Part shown: positions 53,549 to 62,765 of the stretch, in pieces
Position numbering within the stretch: the stretch's first letter is position 1
How the letters are laid out: every line of letters starts with the position of its first letter
Program-made: the position numbers and the translations under genes
Origin: Bacteroidota bacterium
GTDB lineage: Bacteria; Bacteroidota; Bacteroidia; Chitinophagales; Chitinophagaceae
Assembly: GCA_028876495.1 (NCBI GenBank)
Contig: JAGWRO010000038.1
Coordinates: 248,001-312,000 of the forward strand
Direction of reading: 5' to 3'
Length of the DNA stretch: 64,000 nucleotides
The notes under the pieces: model-generated
The model's database searches: none
What the model saw: the letters and a program-made list of their open reading frames with translations, nothing else
What the model was told of the DNA's origin: nothing

Positions 53549-54349
53549 ATGTTTCAAAATAAAATGGTTGTGATTACGGGCGGAACAGACGGAATCGGGA
53601 AAGCCCTCGTTGAAGAATTCCTGAATCTTGGCGCTACGGTTGCCACCTGCTCACGAACTGAAGGAAAATTATCGGATTTAAAAACAGAATTTGCCGGAAA
53701 ACCTTTGTTTACTATGATTGCGGACGTTAGCAAAGAAGAAGATTGCAAAAACTTTATTGAAAAAACATTGGAGAAATACCAGAAGATAGATGTGCTGATC
53801 AATAATGCCGGAATTTCTATGCGGGCACTTTTTAAAGACACCGAGTTAAGCACTTTGAGAAAAGTAATGGATATTAATTTTTGGGGAACCGTTTATTGTA
53901 CAAAATTTGCTTTAAATTCTATCATTGAAAATAAAGGAACCATTGTAGGAATTGCTTCCATAGCGGGCCACAGGGGTTTGCCGGGAAGAAGCGGTTATAG
54001 TGCAAGCAAAGCCGCTGTTATAAGATGGATGGAAACATTAAGGACTGAATTATTGGACACAGGCGTAAATGTAATGTGGGTGTCTCCGGGTTTTACAGCA
54101 TCTAATACAAGATATGCCGCGTTGGGTGAAAACGGAGAGCCTGTAAGGGAATCCAAATTAGATGAAGGTAAAATAATGACCGCCGGGGAATGTGCCCGGC
54201 ATATTGTAAAAGCGATAGAAAAAAGAAAACGGACACTTGTATTGACCTTTACCGGAAAAGAGGCCATATTTATGAATAAGTTTTTTCCGGGCCTTGCCGA
54301 TAAAATGATCAGAAAATTATACTTCAAAAATGGTAAAATGGTGAAATAA
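53549..54349 (+). CDS. SDR-family oxidoreductase (DltE/YdfG type)
   Basis: 266 residues. TGGTDGIGKALVEEF coenzyme loop, NNAGISMR, catalytic Ser (IASIAGHRG), YSASK in GYSASKAAVIRW, and VSPGFTASNTRY. The C-terminal helix region carries the longer tail (LTFTGKEAIFMNKFFPGLADKMIRK) of membrane-associated SDRs. Substrate unknown. It is not in an obvious operon. Confidence 0.9.
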   Translation: MFQNKMVVITGGTDGIGKALVEEFLNLGATVATCSRTEGKLSDLKTEFAGKPLFTMIADVSKEEDCKNFIEKTLEKYQKIDVLINNAGISMRALFKDTELSTLRKVMDINFWGTVYCTKFALNSIIENKGTIVGIASIAGHRGLPGRSGYSASKAAVIRWMETLRTELLDTGVNVMWVSPGFTASNTRYAALGENGEPVRESKLDEGKIMTAGECARHIVKAIEKRKRTLVLTFTGKEAIFMNKFFPGLADKMIRKLYFKNGKMVK

Positions 54350-54481
54350 AAAGTGATAAAAATTACAATTTCAAAAATAAAAAACCGGGGTTTACAATTG
54401 TTTGTTTAGATTAGGCACTATATATTTTTGAGGATAAAAGAATTCCGATATACAAGACAAAAAAGATCAATACAATTTTGA

Positions 54482-55309
54482 ATGGCTTTAATTACACTTA
54501 CATCAGATATCGGGCGACAGGATTTTTTAACCGGTGCAGTAAAAGGACAATTATTACAAGTTAATCCTGACTTTAAAGTTGTTGATATTTCCCACGAGCT
54601 TTCTCCTTTTAATTATCCGCAGGCGGCTTACGTGTGCCGAAACGCTATTAAAAATTTCCCTGCCGAAACATTCCATATTGTGATGGTAAACCTTTTTGAT
54701 AAAAACAAAGATCATTTATTATTAATAGAGCATAATGGCCAATATATTGGTTGTGCAGATAATGGTTTAATTACGATGATCCTTGAGGAAACACCACAAA
54801 AAATTGTTGCGCTTGCTTTGGATAATTCCAAACAAAAAAACACGTTGAACTGTGCAAATGTTTTTGGGAAAGCTTATCAAAATATTATTGAAGGAAAATC
54901 AATAGAAGAATGTGGTAATCCGGAAATTTCAATCGAGGTAAAAAATCCTTTACGGCCTTTGCGTGGTCAAAAATATATTGAAGGCCAAATCATTTTTATC
55001 GACAATTTTGAAAATGTAATTATCAATATCACCAAAGAAGAATTTGAGGAGCAACGACGTGGCAGAAGTTTTAAAATTGTTTTTAAAAGAGATGAAATAA
55101 TTGAGAAGATCAGCGAAACCTATGCAGACGTTCACGAGAGTGAAAAACTAGCCCTGTTCAACTCAGCCAATTACCTTGAAATAGCGATCAATAAAGGAAA
55201 TGCAGCAGGTTTGTTCGGCCTGGAAGGATATACTGAAAAAGTAAGTATGCAAACTCAATACATGCAAAATCGCTTGCTTTACCAAACAGTAAAAATTTAT
55301 TTTGATTAA
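54482..55309 (+). CDS. SAM hydrolase (DUF62 / SAM hydroxide adenosyltransferase)
   Basis: 275 residues. ALITLTSDIGRQDFLTGAVKG, VVDISHELSPFNYPQAAYVCRNA, and FIDNFENVIINITKEEF followed by LFNSANYLEIAINKGNAAGLFGLE match the DUF62 fold. The halogenase-specific residues are not evident, so it should hydrolyse SAM to adenosine and methionine. Cytoplasmic. It converges with the SSS symporter gene. Confidence 0.9.
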   Translation: MALITLTSDIGRQDFLTGAVKGQLLQVNPDFKVVDISHELSPFNYPQAAYVCRNAIKNFPAETFHIVMVNLFDKNKDHLLLIEHNGQYIGCADNGLITMILEETPQKIVALALDNSKQKNTLNCANVFGKAYQNIIEGKSIEECGNPEISIEVKNPLRPLRGQKYIEGQIIFIDNFENVIINITKEEFEEQRRGRSFKIVFKRDEIIEKISETYADVHESEKLALFNSANYLEIAINKGNAAGLFGLEGYTEKVSMQTQYMQNRLLYQTVKIYFD

Positions 55310-55313
55310 GGGA

Positions 55314-56948
55314 TTATACTGTTAACTCCGGTTTTCTCGTTTTTATAAAAATTTGTAATAAATAGCCAAGCAGAATTACCAGTATAGCACCAACCACATT
55401 CAGCCAGAGAAAGGAGACTATATTCGCTATATATATAACAATCACAAAAAATTCGGCGATCATAGCAGCATAAAAAAGCGCATTTGCTTTTATTTGTTTG
55501 AACCAAAAAGCGATCAAAAATATTCCCAGGATTACACCATAAAATAAAGAGCCCAGAATATTTACAGTCTCAATTAAACTATTACCCAAATTACTGGCAA
55601 ACTCAGCCACCAAAATGCAAAATATTCCCCACCAAAAAGTGTAAAACTTAGAGACACGGTAATCCTGTTGTTCTGTCAAATGTTTATTAAAAAACCTTTT
55701 ATGAATATCCACCACCGTGCACGATGAGAGCGCATTAAGCGCCGCTGCAATACTACCCCATGCAGCCAGGAATATAACAGCAATCAACAAGCCAACCAAT
55801 CCTTTAGGCAAATAATCAATAACAAAATGAAGAAAAATATAGTTGGTATCGTTTACATCTTCGTGAGGCAACGCTTTTGACAAAACGGCTTTATATTCGG
55901 CCTTGATTTTGTTTTTTTGAAAATTATCTGTCGGCAAAATGGTTGCGTATTGTTTTTCCAGGTTGATTAGTTCGCTTTTATAAACCGTATTCTTTGCACG
56001 CAGCACTTGTGTTTCATTAAAATAGACCGGCGCCTTATGATATTGGTAAAAAGAAAAAACAAGCACTCCTATCATCAGGATCAAAAATTGCATCGGCACT
56101 TTTACCATACCGTTCATCAATAAACCTAATTTTCCCTGGCGGTTATTTTTTGCCGTAAGATATCGTCCCACCTGGCTTTGGTCAGTTCCGAAATAAGAAA
56201 GCGCCAGGAAAAATCCACCAATAACCCCACTCCAGATATTGTATTTATCTTTCCAGTCAAAGCCATTTGCTGTTTCTCCTGAAGTGATAATATTCATTTT
56301 TCCGTTCTTACCGCCGATATGCAATGCGTCAAGAAATCCAATATTTGCAGGCATTAAATGTACCACCAGGTATCCGGCAATCGCCATCCCGATAATAACA
56401 ATTAACAACTGAAGTTTTTGCGTGTGGGCTACCGCCTTTGCGCCTCCGCTAACGGTATAAATGATGAGCATTCCGCCCATAATAATATTCGTATAATAAA
56501 TGTTCCAGCCAAGCAGCGAACTTAAAATTAATGAAGGTGCATAAATGCTTATGCCTGTAGATAATCCTCTTGAAATTTGAAAAAGAAAAGAAGTAAGCGT
56601 TCTTGTTTTTAAATCAAACCGCTTTTCCAGGAATTCATAGGCGGTATATACTTTCAATTTATTGAATACCGGAACGAACACAATACAAATCACAATCATA
56701 GCCAAAGGCAACCCAAAATAATATTGCACAAAGCGCATTCCATCAGTAAAAGCCTGCCCCGGCGCGCTTATAAATGTGATCGCACTTGCCTGTGTACCCA
56801 TAATGCTAAGCAGCACAAGGTACCAGGGCATATCCCTGTTACTTAAAAAATATCCGTCAAGATTTTTTGTGGACTTGCTTTTATAAACACCATAAATGAT
56901 GATACAGGTAAGTGTTACAATAAGCACAATCCAATCCTGGTAACTCAT
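55314..56948 (-). CDS. sodium:solute symporter (SSS family)
   Basis: 544 residues with about thirteen membrane segments. Core motifs include FLSNRDMPWYLVLLSIMGTQASAITFISAPGQAF (first helices), SYFGTDQSQVGRYLTAKN (helix VI-VII loop, the SSS signature), and AAWGSIAAALNALSSC. A roughly 80-residue polar insert lies at about 310-370 (KNTVYKSELINLEKQYATILPTD). Likely a Na+-coupled sugar or carboxylate importer. It is last in the minus-strand row; a 35-residue micro-protein precedes it by about 40 bp. Confidence 0.9.
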   Translation of the reverse strand: MSYQDWIVLIVTLTCIIIYGVYKSKSTKNLDGYFLSNRDMPWYLVLLSIMGTQASAITFISAPGQAFTDGMRFVQYYFGLPLAMIVICIVFVPVFNKLKVYTAYEFLEKRFDLKTRTLTSFLFQISRGLSTGISIYAPSLILSSLLGWNIYYTNIIMGGMLIIYTVSGGAKAVAHTQKLQLLIVIIGMAIAGYLVVHLMPANIGFLDALHIGGKNGKMNIITSGETANGFDWKDKYNIWSGVIGGFFLALSYFGTDQSQVGRYLTAKNNRQGKLGLLMNGMVKVPMQFLILMIGVLVFSFYQYHKAPVYFNETQVLRAKNTVYKSELINLEKQYATILPTDNFQKNKIKAEYKAVLSKALPHEDVNDTNYIFLHFVIDYLPKGLVGLLIAVIFLAAWGSIAAALNALSSCTVVDIHKRFFNKHLTEQQDYRVSKFYTFWWGIFCILVAEFASNLGNSLIETVNILGSLFYGVILGIFLIAFWFKQIKANALFYAAMIAEFFVIVIYIANIVSFLWLNVVGAILVILLGYLLQIFIKTRKPELTV

Positions 56949-56961
56949 ATCTATGATTAAA

Positions 56962-56995
56962 TTAGCTAATCAGCTAATCGGCTAATTAGCTAATT
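56962..56995 (-). repeat. tandem AGCTAAT repeats
   Basis: Four degenerate copies of AGCTAAT (with C/G/T linkers) lie between the micro-protein and the symporter gene. AGCTAATTAGC within them is palindromic, so a stem could form in the mRNA near the symporter start. A similar block (CAGCTAATTAGCC) lies at 22750-22762. Confidence 0.5.
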
Positions 56996-57097
56996 GAAAT
57001 ACCTTGTGATGAAATAATAAAATATTACCTGCAGCACCAAAAAAAGAAATACAGCCAGGTACAACCGGTTCCAATATTTTTTCTCTGATGTATCCAA
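56990..57097 (-). CDS. 35-residue membrane micro-protein (TTG start)
   Basis: Too short for usual gene calling. From TTG at 57097 (minus strand) the frame reads MDTSEKKYWNRLYLAVFLFL then VLQVIFYYFITRYFN: a charged start, one transmembrane helix and a Tyr/Phe-rich end. An in-frame stop lies just upstream. It sits 29 bp after the PIG-L gene and 41 bp before the SSS symporter, so it could be a partner or regulator of that symporter. TTG start and small size are the uncertainties; small SSS-associated helices are known in other families. Confidence 0.5.
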   Translation of the reverse strand: MDTSEKKYWNRLYLAVFLFLVLQVIFYYFITRYFN

Positions 57098-57126
57098 ACT
57101 TTTAAATTTTTATTTCTTTTATCAAA

Positions 57127-59565
57127 TCATTTACTGCCAGGTTTTGCAATCAGGTTAGCAAATAAACGAAAAGCGCCAGGTACTCCTGCAGGTAATTCTC
57201 TAAAGAAAACCAATCCTGAATAAACAAACCTTCCTTTGCCATAATCGGTGTAGATAAGGCTTCCAACGGATGAAGCTTTACCGGCATCATGCATTTCAAA
57301 CAGGGTTTGATAATTTTTCTCGTAGTCTTCTGCCTGGTAAGTACTACGTTCCTGTATCCAGTCATCAAAATCTTTTTGATTAATCTTGTTCGGATAATTC
57401 ATTAAAACATTAGCAGGGTGCAAAAATTTCACTTCTGCATTTTCATCTGTAATCCTGTTGCGCGAAATGGTAAATGGATAAGGACCGATTTTCACTTTTA
57501 ACGTACCGATATTATTGTCCCTGTTATATTGGGCCAATAAAACGCCACCTTCTTTTACATAATTCATTAAAATACCATAATCATCATAGAGCCACTTGTG
57601 AATGTCATAAGCCCTTACACCGGCAACTATCGCGTCAAATTGTTTCAAATTATCTGTGGTAATATCTTTGGGCGAAAGCATGGTAACTTCATATCCCATC
57701 TTTTGTAAAGCATCCGGAACTTTATCCCCTGCTCCCGGTATATAACCTACTTTCTTTCCTGAAGTTTTCAAATCAATTTCCACCAGTTTTGATTCGGCTT
57801 TTTTGAAATAAATTATATTGGGAATATGAGGGTACTCAATTAGCGTTTTATAAGAATCATAAGTTTGATTTCCGCTAACCGCGCTCCAGTCAATAAACTC
57901 AGTATTTTTTATTTCAGGATTTTTTATTGAATAAAGAGAATCTGAACCAACTTTTGTTTGAATAACATTTGAAGAATGTTCTTCTTTCAACTTAAAATCA
58001 TTTTCAGAAGAACCATTATTAATGGTATTCACTTTAATATTTACCGGCTTATCATTTATAGCTAAAGCCAGTTCAGGATTGGATTGCACCTCCATTTTAG
58101 GAATGATAAAAAGCGGTTCAAATGTTTCGCCTTTTACCGGATCATTAGATTTATATTGGATAGGAATAGCATAACTTAAGTTTTCGCCATCAATTGAAAG
58201 ATGCACCTCAGCTTCCTGGGGATCATTTTGTGGTTTGCCAATCATGGTTTGATCAGCCACATTGTAAGAGCCTTTACTCATGGGCAGTACGAGCCAATAT
58301 GGTTGAGAAATTTTAGCATCCGAAGGAATGAAAACTGTTACACTGTGCGAAACATTTTCGTCTACCGGTAATTCATCATTGAATGTAAAGTTTTTACCGC
58401 GGATGGTAAGTGATGAAATTTTAACCTGTCCACCCAACCTGTTATCGGCCACAAAATTTACCTGCAATGAATCTCCCTGAACAGCAAACATGGTCCTTGT
58501 AGTTGCTTCCATGTAGAGCCCTATACATTCTCTCATAATTTGCTTTACCTGTTTCATCTTTTGATCCCGCCAATAACCTTCAGGTGAATTCTTTAGCGTT
58601 TTATAAATACCTAAAAGCTCAGGTAATGAATTTTGCGGATGTTGAAAAGAATAATCATTTATTAGTTTTTGCACCGCTTTTTCCATCGCAGGATCATTCA
58701 GCCTTTCCCAGGTTGTATCCACTCCATCCATTAAAGTTTTTGTGGGAGCCGTTCCTTTTATTGTTTTAAAATATTCCAGTTGTTCTCCGCGGGAAGAAGG
58801 AACACCGAAACCCTGTGTTTTATGCTGGCTGCGGCTTTGAGCGGCAATTTCTCCATAGCTTTTACCCAGCAAAGGATTGTATCCGCCCACATCTATCTTA
58901 AACTGGTCAGGACTTTCTGTATGCACACTCCCGAAATTAAACGTATTCCATAACAACCTTTTTGCCTGCCATGGTTTTACGCCATATTTAAATTGTTCAG
59001 GAAATTTTGTAGGATCTGCAGCAGCCTCAAATGCTTCTCCTGCTAAAATCGCAGAAGCGGTATGATGACCGTGGCCGCCCTCTCCTGTAGTAGGAAACCG
59101 TGTTATAATTATATCGGGTTGAAATTTGCGTATTACCCAAACCACATCCGACAATATTTTTTGTTCATTCCAGAATTTAAAAGTTTCTACCGGGCTTGTT
59201 GTATACCCAAAATCAAATGCACGTGTAAAAAATTGTTCAGCACCATCAATTCTTCTTGCTGCCAAAAGTTCCTGTGTTCTTATCAAACCTAATGCGCTTC
59301 CCTGTTCATCGCCAATTAAATTTTGACCACCATCACCTCTCGTCATGCTCAAATAAGCAGTGCGGTAGAGTTTTTGATTGGAGAGAAATGCAAGTAACCT
59401 TGAGTTTTCATCATCAGGATGGGCAGCCACATAAAGTACAGAACCTAAAACATTCAACTTCTTTATTTGCTGAAATATCTGGTCTGAATTATAAGATTGG
59501 GGAGCCTGTGAAAATACAAATTGAGTAAATGAAAAAAAGAACAGTAGTAAAAAAAATTTACGCAT
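57127..59565 (-). CDS. secreted PIG-L family deacetylase (LmbE-like), large
   Basis: 812 residues. Signal peptide about 1-20 (VFSQ). The LmbE domain (about 35-270) has the zinc motif AAHPDDEN, LSMTRGDGGQNLIGDEQGS and the His in GGHGHHTAS. A beta-rich middle (about 350-590) and a C-terminal segment like a glutamine-amidotransferase/ThuA fold follow (VGYIPGAGDKVPDALQKMGYEVTML, QFDAIVAGVRAYDIHKWLYDDYGILM). It probably removes N-acetyl groups from sugars or glycan fragments. It belongs to the glycan row to its right. Confidence 0.9.
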   Translation of the reverse strand: MRKFFLLLFFFSFTQFVFSQAPQSYNSDQIFQQIKKLNVLGSVLYVAAHPDDENSRLLAFLSNQKLYRTAYLSMTRGDGGQNLIGDEQGSALGLIRTQELLAARRIDGAEQFFTRAFDFGYTTSPVETFKFWNEQKILSDVVWVIRKFQPDIIITRFPTTGEGGHGHHTASAILAGEAFEAAADPTKFPEQFKYGVKPWQAKRLLWNTFNFGSVHTESPDQFKIDVGGYNPLLGKSYGEIAAQSRSQHKTQGFGVPSSRGEQLEYFKTIKGTAPTKTLMDGVDTTWERLNDPAMEKAVQKLINDYSFQHPQNSLPELLGIYKTLKNSPEGYWRDQKMKQVKQIMRECIGLYMEATTRTMFAVQGDSLQVNFVADNRLGGQVKISSLTIRGKNFTFNDELPVDENVSHSVTVFIPSDAKISQPYWLVLPMSKGSYNVADQTMIGKPQNDPQEAEVHLSIDGENLSYAIPIQYKSNDPVKGETFEPLFIIPKMEVQSNPELALAINDKPVNIKVNTINNGSSENDFKLKEEHSSNVIQTKVGSDSLYSIKNPEIKNTEFIDWSAVSGNQTYDSYKTLIEYPHIPNIIYFKKAESKLVEIDLKTSGKKVGYIPGAGDKVPDALQKMGYEVTMLSPKDITTDNLKQFDAIVAGVRAYDIHKWLYDDYGILMNYVKEGGVLLAQYNRDNNIGTLKVKIGPYPFTISRNRITDENAEVKFLHPANVLMNYPNKINQKDFDDWIQERSTYQAEDYEKNYQTLFEMHDAGKASSVGSLIYTDYGKGRFVYSGLVFFRELPAGVPGAFRLFANLIAKPGSK

Positions 59566-59747
59566 TTTTTAAATTTTTATTTTACGAATGTAAGGCAATG
59601 TAAATGTAACAGGCTGACCGTTTAAAAAATTATTGTCATTTTTTTTAAACTATTACAGTAAATCAACAAAAAAATGAAAATCGTATTCTGAAAAGAAACA
59701 GGAACCAGCCGGATTTACAGATAAAAAACTATGGGCTGATTGAATTA

Positions 59748-60461
59748 TTAAATCAGGGGATTGACTGAATAAGCAGTCCATAACTGATCAATTGTCTTAC
59801 CCGTTTCTTTATTCCAAAAGGCGGTATTATATGATTTATCTCGCATTGCAGTATTTAATTTTTTTACCAGGTTCCGCTTATAATTTTTTTCTATCCAAAC
59901 AAAAAATCTTGCGGTAACACGATAAGCATCGGTATAGTTTTGTTTACTGTTGTAATCCGGAAGCCGCCATCCGCTGAAGGTATTATCCACTCCCATTTTG
60001 TAACGTACGTAATCTGCAATACCTTCTGTTATCCAACCAGGGCCTGCATTTTCGGGGTATGCTTGTACGATGTGCATTACTTCATGAGTAATGACATCAA
60101 TATCTTTTGGATGTTTGTGCATCCATTCAGGATTTACACGTACAATACCATCACTCGTTGCAGCAACTCCTTTATAATCGGGATCAATGATGATTACCAC
60201 TTTTTTCAAGGATCTATGATTGTATAATCTCACTTCTTTTGGATAAACCGTAAAAAAAGTATTTATCAGATTTTGTTGAACCTGTTTATCAAAAGATTTG
60301 TCTTTATTGATAAATATAAGAGTATAGCCTTTCCTGCTCAGGGAATCCCTTGATATATCATTTTTCGAATAAATAGTATTCCAATCTTTTTGAGCTACAG
60401 CCAAACTTGTTATAAAGACTAAAAAAGTAGTTGCGATTGTCCTGATCAATTTAAGTCGCAT
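59748..60461 (-). CDS. secreted basic secretory protein-like metallopeptidase (BSP)
   Basis: 237 residues. Signal peptide about 1-22, then the BSP domain. VVIIIDPDYKGVAATSDGIVRVNPEWMHKHPKDIDVITHEVMHIVQ contains HEVMH, the HExxH zinc motif, and the family's WITEGIADYVRYKMG (glu-zincin-like third ligand) follows with DAYRVTARFFVWIEKNY. BSP proteins are thought to be zinc peptidases, often next to glycosidases, as here. It lies 10 bp after GH92. Confidence 0.88.
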   Translation of the reverse strand: MRLKLIRTIATTFLVFITSLAVAQKDWNTIYSKNDISRDSLSRKGYTLIFINKDKSFDKQVQQNLINTFFTVYPKEVRLYNHRSLKKVVIIIDPDYKGVAATSDGIVRVNPEWMHKHPKDIDVITHEVMHIVQAYPENAGPGWITEGIADYVRYKMGVDNTFSGWRLPDYNSKQNYTDAYRVTARFFVWIEKNYKRNLVKKLNTAMRDKSYNTAFWNKETGKTIDQLWTAYSVNPLI

Positions 60462-60470
60462 AAAAAAAAA

Positions 60471-62747
60471 TTATTTTTTCGAAAATGAATAAGGAAAATC
60501 GGCTTCCTTAATTCCCCTGCTTTTATTAGGATTTTGTGACATTTCGATTTTTATTTCACCTCCCCTCTGTAATTCAAAATGATTAAAATAGTTTTTCGTG
60601 TATACTTTACCGCCAAATGTAACAGAAGTTATATACCTGTTTTTATCACTATTCGCCAGTGCATTTATAAATAGCTGATGGCCGTTTTCAAAATCAATTT
60701 CAGCATGTTTAAACAAAGGCGCTCCTGCTGCATATTGAACACTAGTAGGCGTTACAGAGTAAAAGCCTAATGCCGAAAACACATACCATGCAGAGGTTTG
60801 ACCGTTGTCTTCATCGCCGCAATATCCATCAGGCGTAGCGCGATACATTCTGTCCATTGTCTCCCTTGCCCAATATTGTGTTTTCCACGGTTCACCGGCG
60901 TAGTCATATAAATAGATCATGTGCTGGATAGGTTGGTTGCCATGGGCATACTGTCCCATATCCGCAATTTGCATTTCACGAATTTCATGAATAACGCCAC
61001 CGTAATAGCTGTCATCAAAAACAGGAGGCATCACAAAAACCGAATCCAGCATTTTTACAAAATTCTTATTGCCGCCCATTAAATTGATCAGCCCATTTAT
61101 GTCATGAAAAACTGACCAACTGTAATGCCAGGCGTTTCCTTCTGTAAAAGCATCGCCCCACTTAAAAGGATTGAATGGTGATTCAAAACTTCCATCTTTG
61201 TTTTTACCACGCATCAAAAGATGGCTTTTATCAAAAAGATTTTTATAATTCATCGCCCGCTTTTTATAAATATCAATTTCAGACGCAGGTTTTTTAAGCG
61301 CCTTTCCCAATTGATAAATACAATAATCGTCATACGCATATTCCAAGGTACGTGCTGCGTTTTCGTTAATGCCGACATCATAAGGAACATATCCCAACTC
61401 GTTGTAAAACTTAACACCTGTGCGGCCTGTACCTTCGGGGCCTTCATTATTTGCATCGTGAACCAAGGCTTTGTACAAAGTCTCAATATCATAACCCCGC
61501 AAGCCTTTCACATACGCTTCTGCAACAATAGATGCAGAGTTATTCCCTACCATTACATCTCTATAACCCGGTGCAGACCATTCAGGTAAAAAGCCTCCTT
61601 CTTTGTAATCATTAACCAAACCTTCCTGCATTTCCTTCACTATGGAAGGATACACTAAATTGAGAAAAGGATACAATGCGCGAAAGGTATCCCAAAAGCC
61701 GGTGCCACCAAACATATATCCGTCCTTAATCTCACCATTGTACGGACTGTAATGAACAATTTTTCCTTCTGCATTTTTTTCATAAAACTTCAATGGAAAA
61801 AATAACATTCTGTAAAGACAGGAATAAAAGGTTCTGATCTGATCAGTCGTACCACCAGACACTTTAACTCTGCCGAGTACTTTATTCCATTCCTGTTTGG
61901 CATTGTTTTTTACCGTTTCAAAGCTTTGATTACCCACTTCTTTTAAATTAATTTCTGCCTGCTCAAAACTGATGAAAGAAGAAGCAATTTTTGCATGAAT
62001 CATTTCCCCTTTGGTTGTGTTTGTAAATCCAATAATTGCACCTACATGATTACTTTTTTGCTCAGTAGCCCTGGTTATAGCACTGTCTAAAAAAGTATAG
62101 GTATAATCGAATGGCTTGTCGAAAACAATTACAAAATAATTCTTAAAATTTTTAGCAACACCGCCACTGTTGCGCGTTGTATAGCCTATAATTTTATTTT
62201 CAGCAGGTAACACTTTGATATAAGAGCCACGGTCAAGTGCATCAATGATCACTGATGAACTGTCAGCCTTGGGAAAAGTAAAACGAAAAATTGCAGCACG
62301 GGTTGTAGGTGCAATTTCTGTTGTAATATCATCATCAGCCAGGTAAACTTTATAATAATAAGGCTTCGCTGTTTCCGCTTTGTGAGAAAACCAACTTGCC
62401 CTGTCCTGCTGTTTAAAACGAACTTTTCCTGTAATGGGCATTATTGCAAAAGCGCCGTAATCATTCATCCATGGCGAAGGCTGGTGCGTTTCTTTAAATC
62501 CGTTTATTTTATTGGAAGTGTATTGATAAGCCCAGCCATCACCCATTCTTCCTGTTTGCGGTGTCCAAAGATTCATCGCCCAGGGAACCGCAATTGCAGG
62601 ATAAGTATTTCCATTAGAAAGACTTGGCTTGGAATCTGTGCCCATCAAAGGATTTACATAATCAACCGGATCAGAAATTTTTACCTGTGCAATACTTAAA
62701 GAGGTAATTGACAACGCAAAAGCCAAACTTATCAAACTCTTTTTCAT
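60471..62747 (-). CDS. GH92 alpha-mannosidase
   Basis: 758 residues. Signal peptide about 1-20 (LSIAQ). DYVNPLMGTDSKPSLSNGNTYPAIAVPWAM is the first GH92 block. GTGFWDTFRALYPFLNLVYPS, GNNSASIVAEAYVKGLRGYD, GDAFTEGNAWHYSWSVFHDI and GYCGDEDNGQTSAWYVFSALGFY (with the catalytic Glu/Asp and Ca2+ site) follow. GH92 enzymes are Ca-dependent exo-alpha-mannosidases, mostly alpha-1,2, acting on N-glycans and mannans. It is 18 bp from GH125. Confidence 0.95.
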   Translation of the reverse strand: MKKSLISLAFALSITSLSIAQVKISDPVDYVNPLMGTDSKPSLSNGNTYPAIAVPWAMNLWTPQTGRMGDGWAYQYTSNKINGFKETHQPSPWMNDYGAFAIMPITGKVRFKQQDRASWFSHKAETAKPYYYKVYLADDDITTEIAPTTRAAIFRFTFPKADSSSVIIDALDRGSYIKVLPAENKIIGYTTRNSGGVAKNFKNYFVIVFDKPFDYTYTFLDSAITRATEQKSNHVGAIIGFTNTTKGEMIHAKIASSFISFEQAEINLKEVGNQSFETVKNNAKQEWNKVLGRVKVSGGTTDQIRTFYSCLYRMLFFPLKFYEKNAEGKIVHYSPYNGEIKDGYMFGGTGFWDTFRALYPFLNLVYPSIVKEMQEGLVNDYKEGGFLPEWSAPGYRDVMVGNNSASIVAEAYVKGLRGYDIETLYKALVHDANNEGPEGTGRTGVKFYNELGYVPYDVGINENAARTLEYAYDDYCIYQLGKALKKPASEIDIYKKRAMNYKNLFDKSHLLMRGKNKDGSFESPFNPFKWGDAFTEGNAWHYSWSVFHDINGLINLMGGNKNFVKMLDSVFVMPPVFDDSYYGGVIHEIREMQIADMGQYAHGNQPIQHMIYLYDYAGEPWKTQYWARETMDRMYRATPDGYCGDEDNGQTSAWYVFSALGFYSVTPTSVQYAAGAPLFKHAEIDFENGHQLFINALANSDKNRYITSVTFGGKVYTKNYFNHFELQRGGEIKIEMSQNPNKSRGIKEADFPYSFSKK

Positions 62748-62765
62748 CTTATTATTATTATTCTT

